Positions 46,037-57,118 of a stretch of 64,000 nt of DNA are shown here, piece by piece; position 1 is the stretch's first letter; each line of letters opens with the position of its first letter. The DNA lies in assembly GCA_023101885.1 (NCBI GenBank), contig JALPQD010000075.1:3216930-3280929 (forward strand), read 5' to 3'. Under the pieces are notes generated by a model. That model ran no database searches and was not told the DNA's origin. It saw nothing but the letters and a program-made list of their open reading frames with translations. A program made the position numbers and the translations under genes. This DNA is from Typhlomys cinereus (Eukaryota; Chordata; Mammalia; Rodentia; Platacanthomyidae).

Positions 46037-48021
46037 GACGTACTTTTTAGTATGCACAAAAATCAATTCCAGATGTATCAAGGACCTTAATATTAGGCCA
46101 AATACTACCAAAATCCTATTTGAAAGAGTATGTAACTCCCTTTAGCAGAATAGTCTAGGCCAACAGTTACCAAATAGAAACCCAATAGCACAAAAAATCG
46201 ACCCACGGAATGGGAGAAAATCTTCACTAAGTACAAATCTGTTAGAGCTCTATTATCCAGAGTACACAAAGAACTTAAAAAAATTAGACACCAAGGAGAT
46301 AAATAGCCCAATTAAATTATGGGCCTCGAAACTCTAAAGGAAACTTTTCCAGAGACAAAATTGAAAGGTCTACCAAATATCTTAAAAAATGCTCCACATC
46401 CCTAGCCATCAGGGAAATGCAAATCCCAAGTACCCTGAGATATCATTTTACCCCGGTCAGGATGGTGAAAATCCACAATATAAACACCACCATGTGCTGG
46501 AGAGGATATGGAGAGAAGGGGACACTCATACATTGCTGGTGGCAATGCAGGCTTATATACTCATTCTGCAGATCAGTATAGTGTTTCTAAAGATGTTACG
46601 CATTGAAATGCCATATGACCCTGCTATACACTTCTGGGAATAATCCTTCAAAATGCAGAAATTCACTGTAGTGACACAGATGCAACCATGTTCATTGCAG
46701 CACTATTTGCAGTATCCATCCATATGCCAATAGTTGATGAATGGGTAATGAAAATATGGTATATTCATACAATGGAATATTACGTAGCCATGAAAAGACA
46801 ATTTAATTAAATTTTCCCAGAAATGGATGGAATTTGAAGAAACTATATTAAGTATCCCATTCAGAGAAAGTTAGATGCCTTATGTACTCCATAATAAGTG
46901 GATCCTAGTTACAAACACACTTAAAGACATACTCTAAGGTAAATCTCTGTAATATCCACTATAATCACAAAGGATTATAAATAGGAAAGAATGGGAATGA
47001 AGACCTCAAAAGAAAGGAGGCAAAAGAACACAATTAAATAGAAAAATTAGGCCACAGTCACGTACTGAATGTTAGTAGCAAGACATCGATGCAGCTCACT
47101 CTCACATTCCTTCCTGTTCATTTGGGACTGAACAGGTTTGATCTGCCCAGTCAGGGAGGTTATAGGGACTGGCAGTTTGATGTAACAACTCTACGAAACC
47201 AGAGACTGAACCTTATCACTTCTGTGTCCTACTCCTATTGTTCAATCTACCTTTGAGTCCCCTTTTTCTTAAGGTCTTTGTTTAAACAGTCTTTTATCTT
47301 TGGTTAGGAGATGACATTCAATACCAATCAGGCAGCAGCCGAAGGCAGTGCAGGAACAGCAAAACTGAAAACAACAACAAACCATAATTCAGAACATCCA
47401 AAACTCTTCAATGTTCTCTTGGAACGAGACCAGCCAAATCTGTCTCTGTCTTAAAACTCAGGGAACATTGAAGAAGAGGGGGCAGCAAGATTGTAAGAGC
47501 CTAAAAACCCCGGGAGAACCAACGATATGCACGATACTCACACAAAACAAGACTGCAACAGCCAGGATACAGCCACAATGTCAGTGGACCTTGCCTGACC
47601 TGCACAATGGTTGACATGTCAACAACCCTCCAAAGTGTAGCAGAGACCACAAGGAAGAAGGCTTCAGGCAGTAGGATCCTTAGAAGCAAGGGGTTAAACA
47701 TTCATAATGGAGTTCCCATATGAGTGAGCTGCTCCAAAATGGGGCCCCAAGCTGTGCCAAGGAGTCCTTAACCCTCACTAGTGCAGATGACTCAGAGGGA
47801 AATTCAGCACCCACATAAACAAATGCTCTGGAGGATGGGAGGGAGAAAGCAGGAAAAACTCAGAGAGGAAGAGGGAAGGAAAAGAGGGAGAAGAGTGGAA
47901 AGGGAGAGAGTGCAATGAGGGAAGCAGAAGGGAAGAGAAGGAGGACTGAGAAGAAGGGGGTGAATATTGACCTTGTATTACTAGGCAAAAAGTAATAAAC
48001 ATGTTTTAAAAAATTTTTAAA
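46037..48021 (+). mobile_element. 5'-truncated L1 (ORF2 end and 3' UTR) with target-site duplication
   Basis: Starts inside the C-terminal half of ORF2; its first bases align with the [20 protein letters not shown] part of the L1 at 62.8 kb. It continues through the Cys/His region and the RMxSLIGG-like end, all with many frameshifts. The 3' UTR has a polypurine block (47,830-47,960) and ends in TTTTAAAAAATTTTTAA. AAAGACAATAT is duplicated at 46,026-46,036 and 48,022-48,032. Inserted into the 3' flank of interferon-like copy E. Confidence 0.93.
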
Positions 48022-48032
48022 AAAGACAATAT

Positions 48033-49190
48033 TTTGTAACTTGTGAGTGGAAATTTTCTTTGTGTATTTAGATTCACTACATAACATGCCTTGCATGGGT
48101 TTATCCTTTAAATTTAACCTAAATCCTGACTATAGAAGTTGATTAGTTAGGAAATCATTTGCTTATCTCTGGTAGTTTGACTTGATGAGGAAAACTGCCT
48201 TTCATACGGCCCTCAAATATTGCAGGTGACTGCAAAGAGAAGCACAATTTCATCTTTTCAGTATTTTTGTTGTCTCTTGAAAAAAAAAGTAGGATAAAAT
48301 ATATGAAATTGCTAAAGTTATGTTTGAAGATAAACACTGAAGGAAAATACATGCAGGAGTTAAACTACAGAATCTCAGATCATGAAACTGCAAATGTTCA
48401 AACCCCAAGGATAGAAGAGCTGGCAGGAAACTGACAGGCAGAAGCTTCCATGTGACTTGTGAGGGTTATGTGATGGAGGAGTCTTTTGAGGAAAGAGTGT
48501 TTCAGGAGGGAGAGACCTCAGGAGATTCTGAGAACCTGTGAGAGACAAGAGCTCCATAGGACCACAGTCTGCCATCAGCCAACCAAGAAGAGGTGGAGAT
48601 GCAAGTAAGCTGAGGAAAGGCAATTAGGCAAGGGCCCAGATGGGGGCAGAATGCCTCCAGTACATCCACAGAAAGAGAAGAGGCTCAGAACCACTGGGAG
48701 GTGTGTGGATAGAATGAGACAGCTGAAGTCCCCTGGGCGTGGTTCAAGAAGTGAAGGTAGTAAAAGAATTTCAGTGACATGATACAACAGAAGTAAGTTC
48801 TAAGATGCACAACTGAAGAGGGGAGAAGTGCAGGGAGATGGGATGAGAATATCTGTCATTCTCTGCAAAGATTGTTCACTTTGAAACTGCATTTTGGCCC
48901 ATGGCATGGAATGCATGCATTTCATATATCAAACACATATTGACCTTTTTCATAGGTCTCTTATTATATATCAACATATGTGACTATAAGGTAAGAAAAT
49001 TTATGCTTTTCTGACACTAGAATTATGTTGCATTTCACAAAGCTATTCTCAGGTTTCACAGATGCAATGGAAAAGAAGATAAATCATGATGTTAGTGGCA
49101 TTTGGATCTCTAAACTCCAGAATAAGTGATCCTGCACTAAGGGAAGGCGAAGAGAATACTGACTACTCTCCATCCAACTAAATATCATGT
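48033..49190. other. Interferon-block spacer
   Basis: The left part resembles the DNA at 55.4-55.5 and 55.88-56.0 kb, the copy F flank; that flank is split there by an LTR. The rest shows nothing recognisable. Confidence 0.5.
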
Positions 49191-49194
49191 TACT

Positions 49195-50460
49195 ATATTA
49201 GTTGATGTTCATGATCTTTACACGTGCATTTAGATCCTTTGGATTCACACATCACAATTAGATGGAAGCTGCAGAACACAGTGATGGACATGCTTAGAAT
49301 TAGTGACTCGTGGGGCCCAAATCTGAATGGGACATCTGAGTCACCCCTACTCCAAAGTCGAGGACACAGAGAAGAGGGAGGGGAGAAATCAAGAGCTGGA
49401 GGACAGGGGGATGTCCCTGAAATGCAACCATTCAGACATGACATGACCATGGGAAATACCAATACACAGCTGTGGGTTCACCATAATGTTGGGGATTTCA
49501 CACTGCATGGAAGGAAAAGAGAGAAAGTGAAGCACTGAAAATGAGGGAAAACTATTGTAGAGCCCCTTCAGCCAAGGTCTCACTTTTTGATTTTATGACA
49601 GATTTCTCATGAATCAGAGACATCCTCCTATGGAAGGAACAATAAAAATTATGAAATTAAAACGATCTGCCAAGCAGAGAGATCACAAAATTGTCAAAAA
49701 GGAAACACTTTGACAGTTGGATTATTTTTTAAAAAACATTACTATATTGTATTACATAAATCCATTAAGGATGAACTGGAATTCTTCTAAAAGTAAGAAT
49801 GAAATTTTCCATGTCCCCAGAAAAGGGATTAATGCAGGTGTCTCTGGCTACTCCTTCTTAGACAGAAATGTTGTGTGGAAAATACAAAATATGATAGGGT
49901 AACCTTAACATAAATATTAAGTAATGAGTAAGTAGAAGGATATAAATCCTGGTTACATTTTTAAAAATGCAATGAAACAGAAAACACAAGGTCCTCTGAT
50001 ACAGTTATACAACCAGCTGTGAGCACGTGGCCTTCTTCTCCCTTCACTTACCAGTAATTGGATTCCACATTCTTTGCCCGATGTACCAGCTCCATCCATT
50101 CTATATCTTCTTTTAGTTTTCTTATTCTCTCTGTCTCTCTGTCTTTCTCTCTCTCTGTCTGTCTCTCTCTAAACACAAAGGCCACTGAGTCTTGTGTTCT
50201 TTTTCTCACCTTCTGGTTTTAATGTTAACCACATCAAGTGTTAAGTGAGAATGAATGAATCCTCAGCACTGTGAAAATGCTTTGAAACTATGTGCAGGTC
50301 TCTTCTCATGGAATGAAGGGAAAGTATGTTCTTCAGATACACAACTGTTCAGGGTTCTGGTCATTGTGCCCATAGGAAAGAGACCAGCACACATTACTCT
50401 TGATGATATGATGATATGACTGAAGACAGTGAAAAGTAATGGTCATGACCGTAAAATCAG
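49195..50460. other. Upstream part of the copy B repeat unit
   Basis: Matches 38.75-39.0 kb (copy A unit) in TTTGGATTCACA, TGGAAGCTGCAG and other blocks, but is longer. It includes a TCTC/TGTC low-complexity tract at 50,125-50,170. No gene recognised. Confidence 0.5.
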
Positions 50461-50461
50461 T

Positions 50462-51005
50462 TCACAGAAGAAAAAGAGAGGAGGCTAATTTTTTTAAAAG
50501 TCATTCAGTTTGGTCATATAAAGTCACATGCATGCAAACAGGATATTCCCACGCTCATTGATTTTCACATCCTGTTGTAGTAATCTGTGCCTGATCCCAT
50601 CAGTGGGATGGGATTTCAAGAAACTGCTACAAATCTATTGCCAAAGGACATTATATGTTTTCTTAGACAAATGGCTATTTCAGGAATTAACTCAATTGCC
50701 AATTTCTTTTTTTACATTTATTATTATTATTATTATTTTATTATTATTTCTGTTCATACATACCGGTTCCCTCCCTCTCTCCTCCTCCCCCCAACCCCCC
50801 TGCTCTCCCTACCTCTCCATCCACCAATGCCTACCCCCCAATCCCTGGAGAATCCTTTAATGTGCATGGCAGACTCTCCTCTGGGCCCTCCTCTCCGATG
50901 ACGTACAAGGACCCAGTGTCATTTCCCTGAACCCTTTCCTGTGTTCCCCTTAAGCATAGGAACACTACTGTGGCTGTCAAGAGGTCAAGATACATGTTGA
51001 TTACT
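50462..51005 (-). mobile_element. MaLR-type LTR, antisense, split by an L1 3' end
   Basis: TCAATTGCCAATTTCTT is interrupted near 50,708. The LTR resumes near 50,970 with TGTCAAGAGGTCAAGATACA. It corresponds to the LTR at 39.0-39.4 kb in the copy A unit. Confidence 0.5.
50708..50970 (-). mobile_element. L1 3'-UTR-like fragment, antisense
   Basis: Reverse complement of the 11.64-11.87 kb repeat: GTTCCCCTTAAGCATAGGAA, a reversed polypurine run, and an (ATT)n/T-rich end at 50,708-50,750 that represents the A-rich tail. Confidence 0.5.
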
Positions 51006-51453
51006 GAATCTAGTGAATGTGGGAAGTGACTCATTGCTGGAGCAGATGGGGTGTGTTAAAATATCGCCCAGGGAATATGACAACATGTGGGGATTTCCAC
51101 AAATGGTTATTTCATCATAGTACAGTGTTCAGTATTTCATTCAATCTGTGGTCCTCATAGCATAGACCTGGGCTGTGTTCATATATAAAACCTTGCTAGA
51201 AATCGTCCCAGTGCAGTTGCCTGCCATTCACCACCACTGCTGGAGTCCTCACCTTTAAGAAAGGCCTTCATCGATGTCCACATCTAACCGAGTTAACTCA
51301 GAAGCTTATTCTACATTCACTTATGGTGCTGCTGTGTACAAGGATCTCATAAATTTCTGATTGTCATTGTCCAGGTTTCAGGATTATTATTATGATTAAA
51401 CCTGATCCAAAACTAGCATCAAAGTTCAGAAAGACTGGCACGATTCTCTTTTA

Positions 51454-51540
51454 AGTGAAAACAAGAATGAGAATCACTAAACTATTTAACTGTGAGAGAA
51501 AAGAAGAATAAACTGAAAGCAAATCTGTAAAAAGAAACAT
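51454..51540 (+). promoter_or_regulatory. GAAA-rich virus-response-like element upstream of copy B
   Basis: Several GAAA-type words in one orientation (GTGAAAAC, GAGAAAAG, CTGAAAGC, AAGAAACA) lie 175-260 bases before the ATG. Repeated GAAANN words bind IRF3/IRF7 in type I interferon promoters. Copies A and C have similar but decayed clusters. Function is inferred. Confidence 0.45.
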
Positions 51541-51635
51541 ATTATCAACAAAGGAAACTACAATCACAGCCTGAACTCTGGGCTTCCAATACTGTGCCCC
51601 AGCTACATAAACTCAAAGCTCTATTATTGCTGGAG

Positions 51636-51643
51636 TATTTACA
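51636..51643 (+). promoter_or_regulatory. TATA-like box of copy B
   Basis: TATTTACA lies 77 bases before the ATG. Copy C has TATTTAAG at the equivalent place, and interferon genes commonly use a TATTTAA-type box. Confidence 0.5.
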
Positions 51644-51712
51644 CCCACGTTCTTGTGACTTATTCACTCCAGAGCTGCCTGCAGGCTGCCTTCAAAGCTG
51701 CAGAGTTTCACA

Positions 51713-52240
51713 ATGGTCCCTTTATATCTATTCCTGGCTGGAGTGATGCTCTGTTCCACCCCTAACTGGTCACATGACTCGGGATTCTCATGGAGCCCAA
51801 GTTTGCACCATAGGCAAACCTTGCAGCTACTTACACAGTTGAGAAGGATTCCCTCCCATAATTGCCTGCGAGACAGAACTGATTTCAAATGTCCCTGACT
51901 GAGAGGGAGTGTCCCGCACATGGACAAACAGGCCACATGTTTCTATCAAGAGGTGTTCCTACAGGTCTTCAGCCTCCTCACAACAAAGGTGAACTATGCT
52001 GCTCTGAAAGAGAAGGCGCTTGGCAATCTTCTCTCTAGTCTGGCTGAGGGTCTGGAAAATCTCAATCAGACAGGACAGGAAAATCTCTTTTGTCCTCCTC
52101 TTGGTATTCTTATACGTAAATATTTCAGACGAATGACCAACTACCTGCAGAAAAGGGAATACAGTTCTTGTTTCTGGGAGGTGGTCAGAGGAGAATTGGT
52201 AAGGGCCTTTTCTTCACTACCAGTTCCTCAAGGTTTATGA
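51713..52240 (+). pseudogene. Nearly intact type I interferon-like gene (copy B), one in-frame TGA
   Basis: A single-exon reading frame of 175 codons plus stop, the usual size for a type I interferon precursor. It opens with a secretory-type leader (MVPLYLFLAGVMLCSTP). A helix A-like segment QTLQLLTQLRRI and loop NCLRDRTDFKCP follow, as in the IFN-alpha LLAQMRRI...SCLKDRHDF region. Codon 62 (51,896-51,898) is TGA, where copy A has TGG. The same frame then continues with FLQVFSLL, a possible glycosylation site NQT (118-120), RKYFRRMTNYLQKREYSSCF and WEVVRGELVRAF, the classic C-terminal helix. Cys51 and Cys153 match the conserved Cys29-Cys138 disulfide pair; the usual N-terminal Cys1 is absent. 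The subfamily is unsure; an IFN-zeta (limitin)-like or lineage-specific gene is possible. The stop makes it a pseudogene unless it is a sequence error, polymorphism or read-through site. Confidence 0.85.
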
Positions 52241-52446
52241 AAAACAGAAGAAATTACATTGAGGATTCTGCTGGAGCCCTGGTAGCCACGAATCCCTAGT
52301 TCAAAGCAGTTACATCAAATATGAATTTCTTCTTGCATGAGAATGGATGAATAGAAAATGAAGTGATGTTTTTGAAGTGTCTTTGTGCATATCACACAGG
52401 GGAAATTATTAAAATAACATTGTGTTGAATCACCTCAGTATTTCTT

Positions 52447-52452
52447 AATAAA
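52447..52452 (+). terminator. Poly(A) signal of copy B
   Basis: AATAAA about 207 bases after the stop, in TATTTCTTAATAAACTTCAA. The same context exists after copy C at 58,961. Confidence 0.6.
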
Positions 52453-52899
52453 CTTCAATCTAAAAGTTTTCTTGGTTGGTTTATGTGCTGAAAGAAGATT
52501 AGCACTGCCAAAGTTTTAGCTATATAGTTCTGGTAGAAAGGTGGATATGTGTGAAGTCTGTGGACATTGTTTTGCAGTTGTGTGTTCTGTGTACATGTAG
52601 AGACCAAAGTGGGATGCCATGTTCTTACTCTACTGCACTGTTCCTTGTTTCTTTGTGATAGAGGAGATTCTCAAGAGGAGTGAATGCTCTGAATCAGCTG
52701 TGAAGCTCATTAGGAAAATGCTGCTGAAATCCACTGTCTTATTCCAAGCCTAATATTGGTGACACTGGCACATAGGGCTCCATGGTGCTTATACATGGAT
52801 ACTGATGATTCATATTCAGATCCTTATAGTTTTAAGAGCAAGCACTCTTACTGACTGAGCTATTTATCCTTCATATTGTAAGGAATACTTTTGCATGTT

Positions 52900-53195
52900 T
52901 ATGTGTTGGTGTGTTTCATGTGATTAGTGGCAGATGTGAGTTGGGGCATGTGCACAAGAGGGTGTTTTAGTTTATGTGCCTGTAGAGGAACAAAGGTGGT
53001 GTCAGATACAGAACCTTTCTCCCTATGTCCTTGTTGCATGGCTGTGCAGCTTCCCCCAATGTGATGCACTGTCCATGGGTGGAGTTATTGGATCTGGTCA
53101 TGTACATTGACTGTGTTTACATGGGATCTCTGGAGCCAAAGTCTGGGTATTTGCTTTCAGTGAAAAGATTCTAATCACTGAGCCATTCCCCAGCA
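52900..53195 (-). mobile_element. B2-superfamily SINE, antisense, diverged
   Basis: GTGCCTGTAGAGGAACAAAG, ACATGGGATCTCTGGAGCCA and CTAATCACTGAGCCATTCCC follow the reversed body-to-head order. Confidence 0.6.
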
Positions 53196-53199
53196 CACT

Positions 53200-54500
53200 G
53201 TAAAGACTTTTGGAGACATTACTTATGAAAGCCATTGGAAAGCTAACTTGCTTAAGTATTAACTTGACAACCTTGAGCTCTCAGCCACTAAGTCTGAAGA
53301 CTGGCTCATAATCAATTTTAGAGGAGATTGAGAGCAATTACTGATGTAATGTATGAATGCTTAATAAAATCATTTAGTTATTATGGTGTAAAGACTCATA
53401 TTCCTGTTTCTTGTGTCCTTACAGTAAAGACTAACGAAAATGGTTAAAAAATATAGATCTGAACACTTGTATAAATGCTGCGGGAAATAAAGGCAACAGA
53501 GGGAAAATAATGAACTGGAAATTGTTTAGGATCTGAGTTAAAAAACATGACAACCACTAAATATCTTCAAAGACCCTGTGGGTTCGACTGCCTTATGATT
53601 TTTCCAGCCATCATTAAAAGAAGCACAAGTAAACATCAATAAAAGAGACAGAGGAAACTAAGAAACAGCAAAAAGATACTCCACCCCCAAATTAGCATAC
53701 TAAAAACAGGAACACAAAACTCTGCATGCCTAAGATTATATCAGAAAAAAAAATCATGTGCAAGCCCATTGACTAGGCCAATGTCTGTTCTCATATGATC
53801 ATTGTAGAAAAGGACCTACAATTGCTTGAACTCATGTGACAAAATGTCATGTTGCTTGAATAACCTTCCTTTTATGTAATTTGCAAAAGTGCTGTTGATA
53901 TTTCAGGAGGATTATTAGGAATTTTTATTTTCACATTTTCTTTCAGGGCTCATGGTAGACTAAAACTGCATTCCTTCCAGTAAGTTGTGAGAAATGCTAC
54001 AGAACACATACATTTCCTTTGTTCTTGTCAGACAATACACCCAAAATCCCAATTTCCTAATTTATTCTTCCAGTAGTGAGCTGTTGATCCAATGAACAAC
54101 TCATTGATCTACCTAGAATATTGTATTCACACTGGTGCACATTCTCCATCAGGAATTTAGGTCTGAAAGCTGGTATTTCCTCCTGGACCTGTAATGTGTC
54201 TTGAAAGAATCATGTTGACCATTAAAGCATTCGTTTCCTTTGAGTACATCCCTGGTTGTTGTGTGTGCTCCTATCCCCCTCACACAGGTTCTGTTCCCCA
54301 TTCCTCTTTACTAGATTAAGTAGGAGTATTATATGCAGTTAAGACAAATTTTCTTCTCTTCATTTTATCCAGAAGTAAGCAACTTTGAGAAGCCAATATT
54401 CCCTTGTCCACCCCTTAACAAATGTACACAAACAATTCTCTACGGAAACCAGGGGTGTAGCATCAGGACCACACACTCCCTCAGAGCAAGAAGCAGCTGT
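53200..54500. other. Spacer between copies B and F
   Basis: AT-rich. No gene, RNA or confident repeat was seen. The last 150 bases may be the decayed promoter region of copy F. Confidence 0.4.
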
Positions 54501-54512
54501 AGCCTCCCACGG

Positions 54513-55022
54513 TGCCTGGTCCTTTCTTCTCTGACGACTCTGGTGGTGCTACTACAGGGCATCCTGCTCTCTGAGCTGCGCCTGCCTCACATGCACCGTC
54601 TGCAGAAAGAGAAACCTTGATGCGTCTGGTTCGAATGATGCGCAGGTCCCTTATGTACTTCTTGAAATTCATAAATAACCACATTTACCTCAAGAAATGT
54701 GTTCACCAGCAGGTCCCCAAGGCCTTGACCATGTGAGCTGACCCAGCAGAATTTGATTCTCTTCAGCAGGAAGGTCTCATCATTTGTCTTGGTTCACATC
54801 TCTTCTGTCCAGGTTCTGTACTGGCCTCTTCCAGATGCTAAGTGACCCCAAGCCTGACGGATGCTGCCCATTTTGTGCAGGAGATTCCCCTGTTCAGGAG
54901 GACTCCATAGTGTCTGTGAGGAAGCACTTCCACAGGAGCACTGTCTACTTGAAAGAGAAGAAGTTCTCCCCTGTGGCTGGGAGGTGATCCAAACAGAAAT
55001 ATAGAGACTTCCCTTTTCTCAG
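54513..55022 (+). pseudogene. Type I interferon-like pseudogene, copy F (IFN-alpha/omega-like)
   Basis: A hydrophobic leader-like LVLSSLTTLVVLLQGILLSE runs into LRLPHMHRLQKEK, aligning with the IFN-alpha CDLPQTHSLGNRR start; Cys1 is replaced. After a frameshift comes LMRLVRMMRRSLMYFLK, matching helix A and the SCLKD loop but with the cysteine lost. Stops follow. Later pieces are FCTGLFQMLSDPKPDGC, then VRKHFHRSTVYLKEKKFSP, then in another frame AWEVIQTEI. There is no usable ATG at the expected start. It differs from copies A-D and pairs with copy E, sharing its 3' flank. Confidence 0.82.
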
Positions 55023-55529
55023 CTTACAACCTCGGTAGATAGTGGATAGAGAAGTATTAAAGAAATGAACCAACATTGAAATGACTCTCAGTGACTAAGA
55101 CTTTGTCTCATTGCAGGATGTTTTCAATATTGAACATGGTATTTTTACTCTGATTTTCTGGAATCCAATCAATTCATTTATATTTTCAAACATAGTAAGC
55201 ATAATCTTACTCTTAAAATTTCCATTCAGATCTACCCTGTATCCATCTATTTATCTACCTGTCAATCTATCAACTCTTTATGTGTCTGTCATCTATTGAT
55301 CTTTTCTGTTTTAATTTATAAGATGATTAAAAGTTTGAGGTTATCTTAGTTGATAAATCTGATAAGCAATTTCATTTCCTGCCCCATAGTAGAAAAAAGT
55401 TTGTGTTATGTGAATTGTAATTTTGTTTAGTATTTGGATTCTATATGCAAAACTTCTTGTATGTGTTTAGTCTTTAAATGAAACCTGAATCTTGATTATG
55501 GAACTTCAATGCCATGGAATTGTACTGGT

Positions 55530-55880
55530 AACTCTGTTCTGCTGCTGTGAGAGAAACCCCAAAGGCAAGCAGGTTAAGGGAGAAAGGAAGATTTATTTAG
55601 CTCACTGCTCCTGAGGGGAGATACAGTTTATAGCAGAAAAGGCATGGCTTGTGCAAAAGGAAGAGGAGGTATAGGTCGCGTCCATCGAGGAGGCTGAGAG
55701 CTGCTAGCTGCCAACTACAAAAGCAGACATCACCTGAAATTAAGGTGAGACACATCCAAATCAAAGCCCATCCTCTGAACTGCATCCCTCTTAGAATATT
55801 CCATCTCCTAAAGGTGCTACAACTTTTGCAAACACCAGTGATTCTGGGGGACACATTTCAAACCATGACAGGAATGATTA
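55530..55880 (-). mobile_element. MaLR-type LTR, antisense
   Basis: TTCTGCTGCTGTGAGAGAAA, GGAAGATTTATTTAGCTCAC and GGGGGACACATTTCAAACCA, then TGACAGGAATG. It interrupts the copy F 3' flank, which resumes to its right with similarity to 48.2 kb. Confidence 0.65.
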
Positions 55881-56087
55881 AATTAATTTGACTTTCTCTG
55901 CAAGTTTGATATTGCATTTTACCTAAACCTCAGACTATGCAGGTGAATGGCAAAAAAATCACAATTTCTTCTCTTCATCCTGAAAATATTGGGAAGGGAA
56001 AATAATCGTTAAGTACATACTTTAGTCTTCTACCTATGGTTATGTGGGTATTGTGTCCAGGATTCAGCTTGCTTACATTGTTTTCTT

Positions 56088-56305
56088 CTCCTTCCTTCCT
56101 TCCTTCCTTCCTTCCTTCCTTCCTTCCTTCCTTCCTTCCTTCCTTCCTCTCCTCCCTCCCTCCCTCCCTCCCTCCCTCCCTCCCTCCCTCCCTCCCTTCC
56201 TTCCTTCCTTCCTTCCTTCCTTACTTCCTTCCTCCCTTCCTCCCTTCCTTCCTCCCTTCCTTCCTTCCTTCCCTCCCTCCTTCCTTGTCTCTCTCTTTCT
56301 CTCTC
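56088..56305. repeat. (TTCC)n/(TCCC)n polypyrimidine repeat
   Basis: A pure TTCC array, then TCCC, then mixed units, ending in CTCTCTTT. Phe/Leu/Pro/Ser frames are artefacts. Confidence 0.97.
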
Positions 56306-56883
56306 TGCATATCATGGTCAGTGTTGGTGAATGTCTAGACTGTTGAATCTCGTATTCTTTCTCCGCCTACTATTTGGACTGTATGTAAATTGAAGGTTAA
56401 CTGAGAACACGTGAATCATTAGCAATGTGGACATGAACTTCAATACAGTATGTGTAGGTTCTTTTTAGAAAAGGTATTACAAATGTGAATTGATGAGATA
56501 GAAATGTTGTGTTCTGATATCTGTGCCCCATCATTTCCCACAATGAGTCAAGGACTCTCAACTCTAAGATATCTCTCATATGGAGGACGTCATCCTGCTG
56601 CTCAACTTCCAATAAAATGTTTGGCTCCTCATGATATTAGAGCACACAGACACAGCAGCCGACAGTTATACCATGAGCATTAGACAGGGAAGACCTATCA
56701 AGCTTCCCTAATGCATTAAGAGCTTTGGATTCACACACTAAGAAATATGCATGAACACAACAGTGACACCCACAAGAACAGCTTGGAAGTATTTAGAGAC
56801 ACTCTCATGGGTTGTTTCACTTACTTGCTTAATGAACTGAATACGGCCTGTGAAATTAAAACAATACTTTAGAAATCCTTTAG

Positions 56884-57118
56884 GAAGAGATTGCCCACGG
56901 CAGCTTTAACTTCCAGGGAACTTTCTCTAATGTGGCTGAGTTCCTATTCGTGGTCTCTAAAGACATCCTTTCATCGTCCTCCTTTAATAATAAAGAGATT
57001 GAGGCAGCACAAAATACCAGGGAGTGCACCAAGAAGTCGGTGGACAGCATCAGAAGAGGACTCCTTCCCATGTACAGCCTCTTGCACACCCCAATGAGGG
57101 AGGATTGAATGTCCCAAT
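56884..57118 (+). other. Exon-like open segment, unidentified
   Basis: 235 bases preceded by CCTTTAG and followed by GTAAGT, so bounded by potential splice signals. From its first base it reads openly for 74 codons, beginning EEIAHGSFNFQGTFSNVAEF, with SSSSFNNKEIEAAQNTRECT later and LLPMYSLLHTPMRED at the end. TGA follows at 57,106. The composition looks protein-like, but I recognise no family. It could be a relic exon carried with the duplicated block, a processed pseudogene fragment or chance. Confidence 0.3.

Noticed and set aside
46389..46643. 84-codon frame as a small gene
   Set aside because: It is an out-of-frame piece of the decayed L1 ORF2 C-terminal region, and the younger L1 has the matching shadow near 63.2 kb.
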